Below are positions 8,280-17,258 of a stretch of 64,000 nt of DNA, piece by piece. The position numbers were made by a program, and so were the translations under genes. The notes under the pieces are model-generated. The model saw nothing but the letters and a program-made list of their open reading frames with translations. It did not search any database and was not told the DNA's origin. This stretch comes from JAKAXS01 sp965279065 (lineage in GTDB: Bacteria; Pseudomonadota; Alphaproteobacteria; Rhizobiales; Hyphomicrobiaceae): contig OZ257134.1 in the NCBI GenBank assembly GCA_965279065.1, positions 2,418,001 to 2,482,000 of the forward strand. Direction: 5' to 3'. Position 1 is the stretch's first letter. Each line of letters starts with the position of its first letter.

Positions 8280-8711
8280 ATGGCAACGACGGCGGCGCCG
8301 ATCTACCGATGCATCGCTGTAAAGCCCGCCAGCGTGCCGTTGGTGCTGTCTACCGTTGCCGCAGGCTTCCCTTCCCCTGCCGAGGACTATCTGGACAGGC
8401 CGCTCGACTTCAACGAGCTGCTGATTGTCCACCCGTCGGCAACTTTTGCCGTAAGGGTCAGGGGCGATAGCATGACCGGCGCCGGTATTCTGCCGAATGA
8501 CATCGCGATCATCGACCGCAGTCTGACGCCCACTAGCGGCGCTATCATCCTGGCCATCGTCGACGGTGAGTTCACGCTCAAGTTCTTCCGCAGGCGGGGA
8601 GGGGCCGTCACTCTTGAAGCGGCCAACCCGAACTACAAAACCATGCCAATCATGGAAGGCACCCAGTTCGAGTGCTGGGGCGTTCTCACCGGGATCGCAC
8701 GGGTCATCTGA
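8280..8711 (+). CDS. umuD: UmuD-like S24 peptidase, translesion polymerase accessory subunit
   Basis: A 143-residue S24-family protein. The self-cleavage site is Ala28-Gly29 (VAAGFPSPAEDY), the nucleophile Ser64 is in RGDSMTG, and the general base is Lys101 in EFTLKFF. It has the compact length of UmuD and lacks the LexA DNA-binding domain. After RecA-stimulated autocleavage UmuD' joins UmuC to make DNA polymerase V. The umuC start follows the UmuD stop by two bases. A LexA box lies upstream. Confidence 0.9.
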   Translation: MATTAAPIYRCIAVKPASVPLVLSTVAAGFPSPAEDYLDRPLDFNELLIVHPSATFAVRVRGDSMTGAGILPNDIAIIDRSLTPTSGAIILAIVDGEFTLKFFRRRGGAVTLEAANPNYKTMPIMEGTQFECWGVLTGIARVI

Positions 8712-8713
8712 CG

Positions 8714-9982
8714 ATGTATCCGCCAATCGCTCTTGTCGACTGCAACAACTTTTACGCCAGCTGCGAACGGGTGTTCCAGCCGAAGCTCAACGGCAAGCCC
8801 GTCGTCGTGCTGTCGAACAATGACGGCTGCGTGATTGCCCGCAGCAACGAGGCCAAGGCCCTTGGCATCGAAATGGGGGCCCCATGGCACCTCAACAAAG
8901 AGAAGTTCAGGCGAGATGGGGTTGTCGTCCGGTCGTCAAATTACACCCTCTACGGCGACCTCTCGGCCCGCGTGGTTGCCGTCCTCAGACAGTTCACGCC
9001 AAGCCTCGAAGTCTATTCCATCGATGAGGCGTTCCTGAACCTGGCAGGATTTGAGAACAGGTTGGAGCCCCATGCGAAGCTGCTGAGGGCAACCGTGAAG
9101 CAGCACACGGGCATCCCCGTGTGCTGCGGGATTGCCCCCAGCAAAACACTCGCCAAAGTCGCTAACCGTATCGCCAAAAAGGACGCTTCACGCGAAGGCG
9201 TGCACGCGATCATGGAGGAACGGGAGCAAACCGCCGCTCTCGCCAAGCTCGGACTCACCGACCTCTGGGGCGTGGCTAACCGCATGGAACGCAGGCTCCA
9301 CGAGCTAAATATCATGACGCCGCTTGACCTGCGCGACGCCGACCCAAGTCATATCAGGAGCCATCTGGGTGTTGTGATGGAGCGCATGGTCCTTGAGTTG
9401 CAGGGGGTGCCGTGCGTGGGACTGGTGGAGGCAAACCCGGATAACAAGTCGATCATCGCGTCCCGCTCCTTTGGCCAGGCCCTGACCGCCCGGCACGACG
9501 TGCAGGCCGCCGTGGGCGGACACGTCGAGCGCGCCGCTGAAAAGATGCGACGGCAAGGGCTCGCCACCACACTTCTGCGGGTCTTTGTGATGACAAACCC
9601 CTTCAAGCCCAACGAACCGCAATACAACAACAGCCACGCGGTCAAACTGCCGGTGGCGAGCGCGGATACGGCCCTGCTCCTCCGGGCCGCATCACATTGT
9701 TTCCGGCATATCTGGAAGGACGGGTACCGTTACAAGAAAGCCGGTGTGGAGCTTCACGAGCTGTCGCCGGCGGACCTGGTGCAGGGTGATCTTTGGGCCA
9801 ACCCCGACACCGCCAGAACCAAGGTGCTGATGAAAACGATCGACTGCCTCAACCGCAATCACGGGCGGGGTACTCTTCGATTTGGAGCTACGGGTTTCGA
9901 CAACAGGGCGGCGCTCCGCAGTCAGCAACGCTCCCCGCGATACACCACGTGCTGGGATGATCTGCTGACAGTGCACGATTAG
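8714..9982 (+). CDS. umuC: Y-family DNA polymerase V catalytic subunit UmuC
   Basis: A 422-residue translesion polymerase starting at the ATG 2 bp after the umuD stop. Catalytic carboxylates are visible: Asp9 in ALVDCNNFYASCE, and Asp104-Glu105 in YSIDEAF. The palm, thumb (helix-hairpin-helix region with KTLAKVANRIAKK) and little-finger regions follow, and the C-terminus ends with a DUF4113-type tail (KTIDCLNRNHGRGTLRFG). Length matches family members. Likely SOS-induced together with umuD. Plasmid and island copies of umuDC are common and raise mutation under stress. Confidence 0.93.
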   Translation: MYPPIALVDCNNFYASCERVFQPKLNGKPVVVLSNNDGCVIARSNEAKALGIEMGAPWHLNKEKFRRDGVVVRSSNYTLYGDLSARVVAVLRQFTPSLEVYSIDEAFLNLAGFENRLEPHAKLLRATVKQHTGIPVCCGIAPSKTLAKVANRIAKKDASREGVHAIMEEREQTAALAKLGLTDLWGVANRMERRLHELNIMTPLDLRDADPSHIRSHLGVVMERMVLELQGVPCVGLVEANPDNKSIIASRSFGQALTARHDVQAAVGGHVERAAEKMRRQGLATTLLRVFVMTNPFKPNEPQYNNSHAVKLPVASADTALLLRAASHCFRHIWKDGYRYKKAGVELHELSPADLVQGDLWANPDTARTKVLMKTIDCLNRNHGRGTLRFGATGFDNRAALRSQQRSPRYTTCWDDLLTVHD

Positions 9983-10116
9983 GTTGGCGATTATTACGGG
10001 CGCAGTAAATCCGCACTAGCGGTATAAAATTCGCGCGCCCACAAGCGGCCTATTGGCGACGAGCGCAAAGTCATGCTCTAAATCTTGGACCATCGACGTT
10101 TGTTGCGGAGTAATCG

Positions 10117-11805
10117 ATGCCTGTTTTCGATACGGACACCTACGAAGTCCGCGAGCTGTTTTCCCAGGACTTCGTCTTTGAGTTTCCCTTCTACCAACGC
10201 CCCTACCGATGGCGGACGGAACACGCAGCTACCCTTCTCGACGACATTCTGGCGGCCTGCGAAGGTCCCAAGGAGCTGGATGAGCTGCCGCCCTACTTCC
10301 TGGGGAGCATCGTGCTGGTGCGAAGGGACGAGGATGACCCGCGTGTCCAGGTGATCGATGGTCGCCAGCGCCTAACCACACTAGGAATTCTGCTTGCGGT
10401 CCTGCGGGACATGGAAGGCGCTGCGAAAATCAAGAGCACGCTCCACGAGATGCTGTTTGATGAGGAAGACGAGCTTCATGATATCAAAACCGGTCCCCGG
10501 TTGAGGACCGGCGGCATCGACAGCGGGTATCTTGAAAGGTTCGTCATCAACCCTGGAGCCACCACCTCGGAGGTGGACGAGGAAGAGTTACCGGAACGCG
10601 CCGAGCGCATCTATGCGGTCGCCCAGTTGTTCCGGCGTCGCCTGTCCATCCTGACGGACGAGGAACGGGGGCGTATCCGCGATTTCGTGGCTAAGCACTG
10701 CGAAATTGTCGGTGTGATAACCGAGGACGAAGAACAAGGACTGCGCATCTTCCAGGTCCTGAACACGCGTGGACTCGACCTGTCCGAAGTAGACCTGATC
10801 AAGACGGACCTGATAACTAGCCTGCCATCAGAAGAGCAAGCGAAGGCTGTCGAGGCCTGGGACAACGCCGAAACACTGCTCGGCGCGCAAGGCATGAACA
10901 AGCTGCTGCGGGTCATCTACTCGGTGCTGACCAGGACGATTAGCCCCGACGACGCCAAGAATTTCCACGAGCGTTTCGTCAAGCTCGCCAAGGACCGCAA
11001 CCTTGTCGAACTCTGCACCGTCGAGCTCACCGACTATGCCGAGCTGCTTTATCAGGTGAACAATGGGGAGCTTCCCGCCACCAGCCTGGACGCCAACCCG
11101 AACGAAGCGATCCGAGCACTTAAATGGCTCGGCTGGGACAGCGAAGACTGGCTTCCTGTCGCCGTCGAGATCCTCATCAAGGCTAAGGACGACTCGGACG
11201 TCGCCTACAAGGGACTGAGGGGGCTGGAGGTCGTGTGCTATTCGTTTTTCATCCTCAAAGGCGGCGACCGCTCGAGCCGGGACACACGACGGGAGATCTT
11301 CGGCCGAGTACTGACCGAGCTTTCGCTGGGCCGGGATGTGACTCGCCCCGACGGTGCGCTCAGTCTCCCCAACATCACACGCCGCAAGATGCTGGACGCC
11401 CTCAATGGCCCCATTGTCCTTCCTTTCCAGCGGCGCGCGTTGTTGCAGCGGCTGGAGATGGCCCTCTCGAACCACAATCTGCATCCGAAGGTGGATGCAG
11501 CGACGCCCGAGCATGTTCTGCCGGTGAGCCGCCCGACCAACGGAGGCTGGGCCAAGTTCGACAGGAGAACCCACCAGGAGCACTATAATCTGCTCGGCAA
11601 CCTGGCCCTCCTAGACGTGGTCACCAACAAGACAAACGCAAACCATTCGTACCTGAAGAAGAAGGACGCCATCTTTCGCCGCAGTAGGCGCCATTTTGAA
11701 ACCGTCAAGGACCTCAAGCAGCATGACGACTGGACGGCGGAGACCATCAGGAACCGCACGCAGAAGTTTGTCGGTGTTCTCTCAGAAGCGTGGGGCCTGA
11801 ACTGA
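10117..11805 (+). CDS. GmrSD-type nuclease (DUF262 + DUF1524 HNH), defence candidate
   Basis: A 562-residue single-chain protein. The N-terminal DUF262 domain (ParB/Srx-like fold) has FYQRPYRW (residues 25-32), FLGSIVLV and the nucleotide-site motif VIDGRQRLTTL. The C-terminal DUF1524 domain has the His-Val-Leu-Pro HNH core (TPEHVLPVSRP), and NLLGNLALLDVVTNKTNANHSYLKKKD. In GmrSD this pair forms an NTP-dependent type IV restriction enzyme that cuts modified phage DNA. Here both halves are fused and intact. It follows umuDC in an accessory region, consistent with phage defence. Confidence 0.85.
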   Translation: MPVFDTDTYEVRELFSQDFVFEFPFYQRPYRWRTEHAATLLDDILAACEGPKELDELPPYFLGSIVLVRRDEDDPRVQVIDGRQRLTTLGILLAVLRDMEGAAKIKSTLHEMLFDEEDELHDIKTGPRLRTGGIDSGYLERFVINPGATTSEVDEEELPERAERIYAVAQLFRRRLSILTDEERGRIRDFVAKHCEIVGVITEDEEQGLRIFQVLNTRGLDLSEVDLIKTDLITSLPSEEQAKAVEAWDNAETLLGAQGMNKLLRVIYSVLTRTISPDDAKNFHERFVKLAKDRNLVELCTVELTDYAELLYQVNNGELPATSLDANPNEAIRALKWLGWDSEDWLPVAVEILIKAKDDSDVAYKGLRGLEVVCYSFFILKGGDRSSRDTRREIFGRVLTELSLGRDVTRPDGALSLPNITRRKMLDALNGPIVLPFQRRALLQRLEMALSNHNLHPKVDAATPEHVLPVSRPTNGGWAKFDRRTHQEHYNLLGNLALLDVVTNKTNANHSYLKKKDAIFRRSRRHFETVKDLKQHDDWTAETIRNRTQKFVGVLSEAWGLN

Positions 11806-11810
11806 ACCCA

Positions 11811-11826
11811 TGAAGTCCGGACTTCA
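11811..11826. repeat. Perfect 16-bp palindrome after the GmrSD-type gene
   Basis: TGAAGTCCGGACTTCA is a perfect inverted repeat six bases after the stop codon of the nuclease gene. It lacks a T-run, so it is not a standard intrinsic terminator; it could be a weak hairpin terminator, a protein-binding operator or a restriction-related palindrome. Confidence 0.5.
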
Positions 11827-11922
11827 CGGGAAGGCCGCGCTTAGAAGCGAGGGCGTGCTTCATGGCACCCCACGAGCCGGGATGAACTGCTCTCCGTAGA
11901 ATGAATTTTAGGGCGGGATTTG

Positions 11923-12915
11923 ATGAGTGATGAACCGAGCGCCGGCATCATACGGATGTTTGAGAACCCGCCGGAGCGGCTGAAGAATTTGCTGAGCAGG
12001 AGGAAACTGAAGACCAAGGAAAGAGCAGAGCTCTTGCTGGCGATCGAGCTCGGCATTTTGAAAAGTGATTACCGGAGCTGGAACAGCGAATTTTCCGGGC
12101 CCGAACGGGAGCCTGTGGAGCTGGAAGATACCTTTGTAGACGCTCTTCGGGCGTTGGAGCACCGGTGCTGGAAGGTGAGCGGGTTGCGTCCCGGCGATAC
12201 CGACTTTGATGAGACTGCGAAGGTTTATTACAAGACTGTTCGGCTCTACAATTCACTTTTCCACGGCCTTGGAACTCTTACTGAAGGAAGACCTGCCATC
12301 AGTAGGCTTGGTGGTCTCCAGAAGATAAGCGAATGGTTATGGGGGGTGATGTCTGGCTACCATATCCATCGGCCCATCGATTGGAATACGGCACGGCAGA
12401 TGTGGATCTTGTGCGAGTCTGCCAGGTTTCTGCCACCGCTCGTGACGCCGACCGGTCTGAGGGATGCGGAAGCTGAGTTAAAGTTTTCTGAAGCTCAAGA
12501 CTTGCGCAGATGGTTTGAACGGCGGTTCAGCCTGATGCCGGAGACGTTTGAGGAATTCAACAACGCACCCTTAGATTTTGATCGGGACTTCGAAGAGGAA
12601 AAGATTTTCGAGGCTTATCCAGACAAGATACAGCAGCTGATTATTACCGCTTTGGGTGGAGTGGTATCGCTTGAGCTCATGGCACGAATGGCCGAGGCTT
12701 ACCCAACAGAACACATCCTGAACTTGATGGTAGATGAACTCATTTGCGAGATCGACCCGTTGCTGGCCTGGTTGGATTTTGGCCACGTCCTTAATTTATC
12801 GACGCTTTACGCCTGCGCCGATGAGCTGGATCTTACATCGAAGTACGCGGAAGCCGGTGCTCCGGTATCGAGACGGCCAAAGCTTGTTTGGTCACGCGTC
12901 GATCCGGAAAAATGA
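11923..12915 (+). CDS. Hypothetical protein, 330 aa
   Basis: A soluble, acidic and mainly helical protein. ATG at 11923 follows GGGCGGGA at a suitable distance and is preferred over TTG at 11920. It includes a charged segment (FDRDFEEEKIFEAYPDKIQQLI) and a helix-rich C-terminus. No motif or family is recognised. Lying downstream of the GmrSD-type nuclease in the same direction, it might belong to the same defence locus, but the 117-bp gap with a palindrome argues for a separate transcript. Confidence 0.6.
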   Translation: MSDEPSAGIIRMFENPPERLKNLLSRRKLKTKERAELLLAIELGILKSDYRSWNSEFSGPEREPVELEDTFVDALRALEHRCWKVSGLRPGDTDFDETAKVYYKTVRLYNSLFHGLGTLTEGRPAISRLGGLQKISEWLWGVMSGYHIHRPIDWNTARQMWILCESARFLPPLVTPTGLRDAEAELKFSEAQDLRRWFERRFSLMPETFEEFNNAPLDFDRDFEEEKIFEAYPDKIQQLIITALGGVVSLELMARMAEAYPTEHILNLMVDELICEIDPLLAWLDFGHVLNLSTLYACADELDLTSKYAEAGAPVSRRPKLVWSRVDPEK

Positions 12916-12935
12916 GCTACAGCCTTCGGGAAGGC

Positions 12936-13427
12936 TCAACGCGTGCGCGGCACTTCGGGCAGTCGTGGCACCAAACCGTCATAGCTTCCCTCATGCCAGC
13001 GATAGAGAAATTTCCCAACGGTCTGCCGTGTCCAGGGTTGGCCACGGTAGTGATGGACGCGGTTGTCGTTGAGCGCGTCCGCAAGGGTGATTTGGGTGGT
13101 GACACCGCGCTTCAGTAGCACGGTGATCGCAGCGGTGACTTTCAGAACCCAGCTTTGATGGTGCGAGGCCGCTACAGCTGATCGGTCCAAGGGCGGCAAG
13201 CCACGAATGTTGCGGGCATGACGGCAAATGCTCGTCAGAAACGCACCGGTCCAAAGACGCTCATCAACCCTGCGAATAGCGGTCCTGTTTAGCTCGGCCG
13301 CGATCTCGGTCATGCTGATGAAGCCTCGTTCTTTGAATGCTTCGACGGCGGCGAGGACCGCGAGGGACCAGACGTCGTATCGGATGCGGTTAAGTTCGCG
13401 ACGTACGGGGGCAAGCTTTGGAAGCAT
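12936..13427 (-). CDS. Recombinase-like HTH protein without catalytic domain
   Basis: About 163 residues from the ATG at 13427 (the frame is open further upstream but that part looks non-coding). The C-terminal segment ITLADALNDNRVHHYRGQPWTRQTVGKFLYR matches the recombinase-type DNA-binding unit (ALN-x3-[IV]-x4-G-x-PW-x4-V) found after the catalytic domain of large serine recombinases. An earlier unit (FISMTEIAAELNRTAIRRVDERLWTGAFLTSI) is a diverged second copy. No catalytic Ser or resolvase domain is present. A related protein with two clear copies lies at 42055-42570. Confidence 0.65.
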   Translation of the reverse strand: MLPKLAPVRRELNRIRYDVWSLAVLAAVEAFKERGFISMTEIAAELNRTAIRRVDERLWTGAFLTSICRHARNIRGLPPLDRSAVAASHHQSWVLKVTAAITVLLKRGVTTQITLADALNDNRVHHYRGQPWTRQTVGKFLYRWHEGSYDGLVPRLPEVPRTR

Positions 13428-13551
13428 GACCAATGATGACGCTGACGGCGACTTTCGCAAGGGCCACTGCGTGTTCCATGTGCAGGCCCGAAGGTTAGAA
13501 ATTGGCGGCGAATAGCTTGCCGAGACCGGCACCCTGTGCCATATCACCGGC

Positions 13552-13722
13552 ATGAGCACTCCGTATAGAGACGATATCCCTCTGGAACATCAGGGAATAC
13601 CTTCGCCAGGGATCCTGGGTATGGTCGTCGCGTGCCTGTTGTCCTTAATCATCTTGGCCGTCCTCTGGCCCTTTGAACGGGTATTTGCCATTTTTAAGCG
13701 CCTCAAGGTGAAGCGTAGCTGA
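13552..13722 (+). CDS. Small single-pass membrane protein heading the polysaccharide operon
   Basis: A 56-residue protein with a hydrophilic N-terminus, one transmembrane helix (GMVVACLLSLIILAVLWPF, about residues 24-42) and a basic C-terminal tail (FKRLKVKRS). Its TGA stop is followed immediately by the GTG start of the first glycosyltransferase, which strongly suggests that both are translated from one message. It may be a small subunit or assembly factor of the polysaccharide machinery. No family is recognised. Confidence 0.6.
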   Translation: MSTPYRDDIPLEHQGIPSPGILGMVVACLLSLIILAVLWPFERVFAIFKRLKVKRS

Positions 13723-14847
13723 GTGGATTGGAGCCTCGTCCCGCTCGCCTGCTTCGCCGCACTGGCTCTTCATCCGTTTCTGACCTTTCCTCTTAGCCTG
13801 CTGGCCTTTGAGCGGCGGCCGCTATCCACGACACCCGGTGGCGACCGGTCGATTGCACTACTGTTCTGCTGCCATAATGAAGAAAAGACACTTCCGGCTA
13901 AGCTGAAGAATCTCAAGGTGCTCTTGGCCAAGCACCCCAGGCTCAGCGTCCACGTCTTTCTGGACGGATGTACGGATCGCTCGGCCGAACTACTCAAAGG
14001 CCATGACCGGATCAACGTCATTAGCGCCGACGGCCGCAACGGCAAGAACTTCGGCCTCAACGTGATGATGAAAGGCGTTAAAGCCGATCTCGTCGCCTTC
14101 AATGATGCCAATGTCGTCATCGATGACGCCGCGTTTGCCAACATCCAGCGCTATTTCACTGACGACGAGGTTGGTTGTGTCTGCGCCCACCTCCGCTACC
14201 TCAATGATGATGACAGCGCCACGGCCAAGGTTGGAGGATTGTACTGGAAATTTGAGGAATGGCTGAAACGCAGGGAAACTGAAATCGGGTCAACCGTAGC
14301 CGTCGATGGTTCGCTGTTCTTTATTCGGCGTGAGTTGTTCACGCAGCTTCCGATTGAAGTACCGAATGATTTCTTCACATCCCTCGATATCCTCACCAGA
14401 GGTTTCCGGGTTATCAGCGCCGACGACGTGCGTTGCTTTGAGAACTCAGCAACGTCCCGGAGCGACGAATTTAAGCGCAAAGTGCGCATCACAACGCGTG
14501 CCGTAACAACCCACCTGAAATTGCGCTCTCGCATCAGCGCGTCGGGCCTTCGCCTCCGCTATATCTACACCTCGCACAAGTACCTTCGGTGGTTTGAGGC
14601 CTACTGGCTTGCGCTCACGTATGTGGCCCTGGCGCTATGGGCGACGCGGGCCGGATATACCGTGGAGTTTATGGCCGCCTCTGCCGTAGCAGCTCTTGTC
14701 TGGCTCATCGGGAACAAGCTCAAGGCAAAACTGGCGCTGCAGCTCACCGATATCATGTCGGCATTTGTTGCCACCGCCTACGGGGCAACCAGGGCTTACA
14801 CGGGCGCGCGCGTCAAAGTCTGGGCCGTTCCGGCCTCTAGCCGATGA
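13723..14847 (+). CDS. Membrane-associated family 2 glycosyltransferase
   Basis: A 374-residue GT-A enzyme starting at GTG directly after the preceding stop. An N-terminal hydrophobic segment is followed by the nucleotide-sugar binding region (ALLFCCHNEEKTLPAKLKNL), FLDGCTDRS, the DXD-like FNDANVV, and acceptor-side motifs (AVDGSLFFIRRELF; DDVRCFENSATSRSDEFKRKVR, resembling the ED and QxxRW regions of processive GT2 enzymes). C-terminal hydrophobic helices anchor it to the inner membrane. It probably adds sugars to a lipid-linked polysaccharide on the cytoplasmic face. Confidence 0.88.
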   Translation: MDWSLVPLACFAALALHPFLTFPLSLLAFERRPLSTTPGGDRSIALLFCCHNEEKTLPAKLKNLKVLLAKHPRLSVHVFLDGCTDRSAELLKGHDRINVISADGRNGKNFGLNVMMKGVKADLVAFNDANVVIDDAAFANIQRYFTDDEVGCVCAHLRYLNDDDSATAKVGGLYWKFEEWLKRRETEIGSTVAVDGSLFFIRRELFTQLPIEVPNDFFTSLDILTRGFRVISADDVRCFENSATSRSDEFKRKVRITTRAVTTHLKLRSRISASGLRLRYIYTSHKYLRWFEAYWLALTYVALALWATRAGYTVEFMAASAVAALVWLIGNKLKAKLALQLTDIMSAFVATAYGATRAYTGARVKVWAVPASSR

Positions 14848-15842
14848 TGACGCCAAAGGTCAGCATCATCATGCCGGCCTTCAATGCGGCGCCTTTCTTC
14901 GAGCGCAGCATTGGAAGCGTGTTGAACCAGGCCTTCCAGGAGTGGGAACTTATCATTGTCGATGATGGCTCCACCGACGACACCTTCAGCGTGGCCATGG
15001 GTTATGCGGCATTTGAGCCAAGGATCAAGGTCTTCAAGCTCAAAGAGAACAGCGGTCCCGGCATCGCCAGAAACTACGGACTCGACCTGGCGAAGGGTGA
15101 ATGGGTCGCCGTGCTCGATGCAGACGATGCCATGGACGCTGATCGCCTAGGACGGCTTTACCAGGTAGGCGTTGACGGGAACTACGGAATGGTTGGTGAC
15201 AACCAGTACCTTTACGACGGCGATGCAAAACGTATCGCCCGCACGCTGGTGTCAACAAGCGGTGACCGGATTATTCCATGGACGCTGGACTATTTCGTCA
15301 AAGGGGATTTGCCAAGCACCGGCTCGTACCTTGGCTGGATGAAGCCGCTCATCCGCATGCAGGAGTTGAAGCGCACCCGCGTGCTGTACAGGCCGGAATA
15401 CCGTTATGGCGAAGACTTCCTGTTCTACGCCGAGCTACTTGCATCTGGGGTCAAAGGCGTAATCGTCCGCCAGCCCGGATACATTTATACGACACGCATT
15501 GGAGAGCTTACACGCAAGACGTCCACCCAGAGCCGCACAAGTGCGCAGGTCGGCCAGCTCATTGCAGCAAGCCTGTGGTTCGAGAAGCGCTACCATAACT
15601 CAATCAGTGAAGAAACGGGGCGGGCTCTCGCATACCGGCGGAAGCAAAATGAGCTCGTGCCGGTATTTGCAGAATTCAAACGCAGGCTGAGGTACCAACC
15701 TTGGAAGGCGCTCGCCCTCATGGCGCAGCATCCAAACCTCGTGTGGTTCGTCGCCCGCGTGATCCGCAGGCTGCCCAGCTATTTTACAAACCGGTTTGCC
15801 TATCACTACGAAATGTCCAGCCGTGGCCATCAACCGTCCTAA
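14844..15842 (+). CDS. Family 2 glycosyltransferase
   Basis: A 332-residue soluble GT2 enzyme with the canonical N-terminus VSIIMPAFNAAPFFERSIGSVLNQAFQEWELIIVDDGSTDDT and the DXD-type motif VAVLDADDAMD, needed for UDP-sugar and metal binding. The start overlaps the previous gene by four bases (ATGA), showing translational coupling. It likely adds one sugar of the repeating unit, donor and acceptor unknown. Confidence 0.9.
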   Translation: MMTPKVSIIMPAFNAAPFFERSIGSVLNQAFQEWELIIVDDGSTDDTFSVAMGYAAFEPRIKVFKLKENSGPGIARNYGLDLAKGEWVAVLDADDAMDADRLGRLYQVGVDGNYGMVGDNQYLYDGDAKRIARTLVSTSGDRIIPWTLDYFVKGDLPSTGSYLGWMKPLIRMQELKRTRVLYRPEYRYGEDFLFYAELLASGVKGVIVRQPGYIYTTRIGELTRKTSTQSRTSAQVGQLIAASLWFEKRYHNSISEETGRALAYRRKQNELVPVFAEFKRRLRYQPWKALALMAQHPNLVWFVARVIRRLPSYFTNRFAYHYEMSSRGHQPS

Positions 15843-17250
15843 GACCCTCGGCAACGCCGCTTACTGGTCACTGCTGGGCGGCATGACACAGCAGATCGCT
15901 AGCTTCGCTATCTTTGTGGTGTTAGCTCGCCTTCTCGTCCCGGAACAATTCGGGCTGGCCGCACTGGCGGCAGGCATCATGGAAGTGCTCCTCGTGCTCT
16001 TCCGTGCAGGTATTCCCGAACTCATCATCCAAGACGAGAATCCCTCCCGCAACCGCCTTGCGACTGCGTTCTGGCTATCACTTACATCAGGGTTTGTGGC
16101 AGCAGGACTACTGGTGGTTATCGCGCCCTATTTGGCGGAATGGTACGCGCTCCCAGAACTAGAACTGCTCTGCAAACTTTTCGCGGTGGTCTGTGCCTTG
16201 CAGGGCTCGTCGCTGGTGCACGAAGCCCTGATTAGACGTGACCTCAATTACCGTGCGTTGACCCTCCGTCTGGGGGCTGCATCCCTGGTCAGCGGGGTCT
16301 TGGCGGTCGCCTTGGCGTTCGCCGGGGCAGGGGTCTACGCCTTGGTTGCTCAACGTCTTCTTCAAGCCCTCAGCATGGCGGTCCTCGCCTGGTGGTCGTG
16401 TCCATGGAGGCCCTCACGCGATTTCCTCGTAAATGAAGCTAAGACGCTTTTGACCCTCGGCCCCCGGCTCTCTGCGGGGTTCACTCTGGGTTTCCTGACC
16501 AGCAAGGCATTGGAGGCGATACTTGCGGCAACCCTTGGGGCAGCAACGCTAGGGTTGTTCAGGGTGGCGTCACGGACGATCGACATGATTTCCGCCGGCG
16601 CCGTTGCACCGTTCGTAAATCTAGCGCTGCCCGTCGTCGCCCGAAGCAAACAGGTTGCCGGCGACGTCCGCCAACTGGCGCTGCTTGTTTCAGCTGTTCT
16701 CTACCTGGGGTCGCCAATCGTTCTCGGCGTGATGCTTCTGGGCGACCCCCTGGTGGTGATGGTGTTCGGTGAGCACTGGAAGGAAGCCGGAGCAGTCCTG
16801 GCTATGCTGAGCCCCCTTATTCTCCTGGCGGGACTCGCAAACCTCGCAGAAGGCGTTTTGAGCGCTTTTAACCGGTCTGGCCGAATCCTCACCCTCAACG
16901 GAGGCCAATTGTTGGCTACGGCAGCTTCTGTGCTGCTGACTGCGCCCTACGGGCCGGTCGTTGTTGCATTTGGTCAAGTTATCCGTTCCGGACTGTTTGC
17001 AGTCATCGGGACAATAATGATTTCAGACCTCACGCCCCTCCGTTCAATCAAGGCAGACGTCCAGGTCGTGCCGTTGATTATCGCCCTATGTGCCGAAGGC
17101 GCTGCAGTTATGGCCATGCAGCAAGCCTTTCCGAACCTTTCGGTTCTCTTCTGTGTCGCAGTTGGGGGAGGGGCCTATCTGGCCGCCCTCACGGCATACC
17201 CGCCGCTCGCCATCAAAACCTTCATCAACAAACGTCGTATCGCGAGCTGA
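15823..17250 (+). CDS. Polysaccharide flippase (Wzx-like, PST/MOP family)
   Basis: About 475 residues with some twelve hydrophobic helices, beginning with the typical LGNAAYWSLLGGMTQQIASFAIFVVLARLLVPEQFGLAAL of the polysaccharide-transporter branch of the MOP superfamily. It would flip lipid-linked repeat units across the inner membrane. The GTG at 15823 (20-bp overlap with the preceding gene) fits the family N-terminus best; an ATG at 15796 is also in frame. Confidence 0.9.
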   Translation: MAINRPKTLGNAAYWSLLGGMTQQIASFAIFVVLARLLVPEQFGLAALAAGIMEVLLVLFRAGIPELIIQDENPSRNRLATAFWLSLTSGFVAAGLLVVIAPYLAEWYALPELELLCKLFAVVCALQGSSLVHEALIRRDLNYRALTLRLGAASLVSGVLAVALAFAGAGVYALVAQRLLQALSMAVLAWWSCPWRPSRDFLVNEAKTLLTLGPRLSAGFTLGFLTSKALEAILAATLGAATLGLFRVASRTIDMISAGAVAPFVNLALPVVARSKQVAGDVRQLALLVSAVLYLGSPIVLGVMLLGDPLVVMVFGEHWKEAGAVLAMLSPLILLAGLANLAEGVLSAFNRSGRILTLNGGQLLATAASVLLTAPYGPVVVAFGQVIRSGLFAVIGTIMISDLTPLRSIKADVQVVPLIIALCAEGAAVMAMQQAFPNLSVLFCVAVGGGAYLAALTAYPPLAIKTFINKRRIAS

Positions 17251-17258
17251 GGAAAGCC

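Noticed and set aside
10611..11583. Minus-strand frames inside the GmrSD-type gene
   Set aside because: Antisense shadows of a gene with clear DUF262 and DUF1524 motifs.
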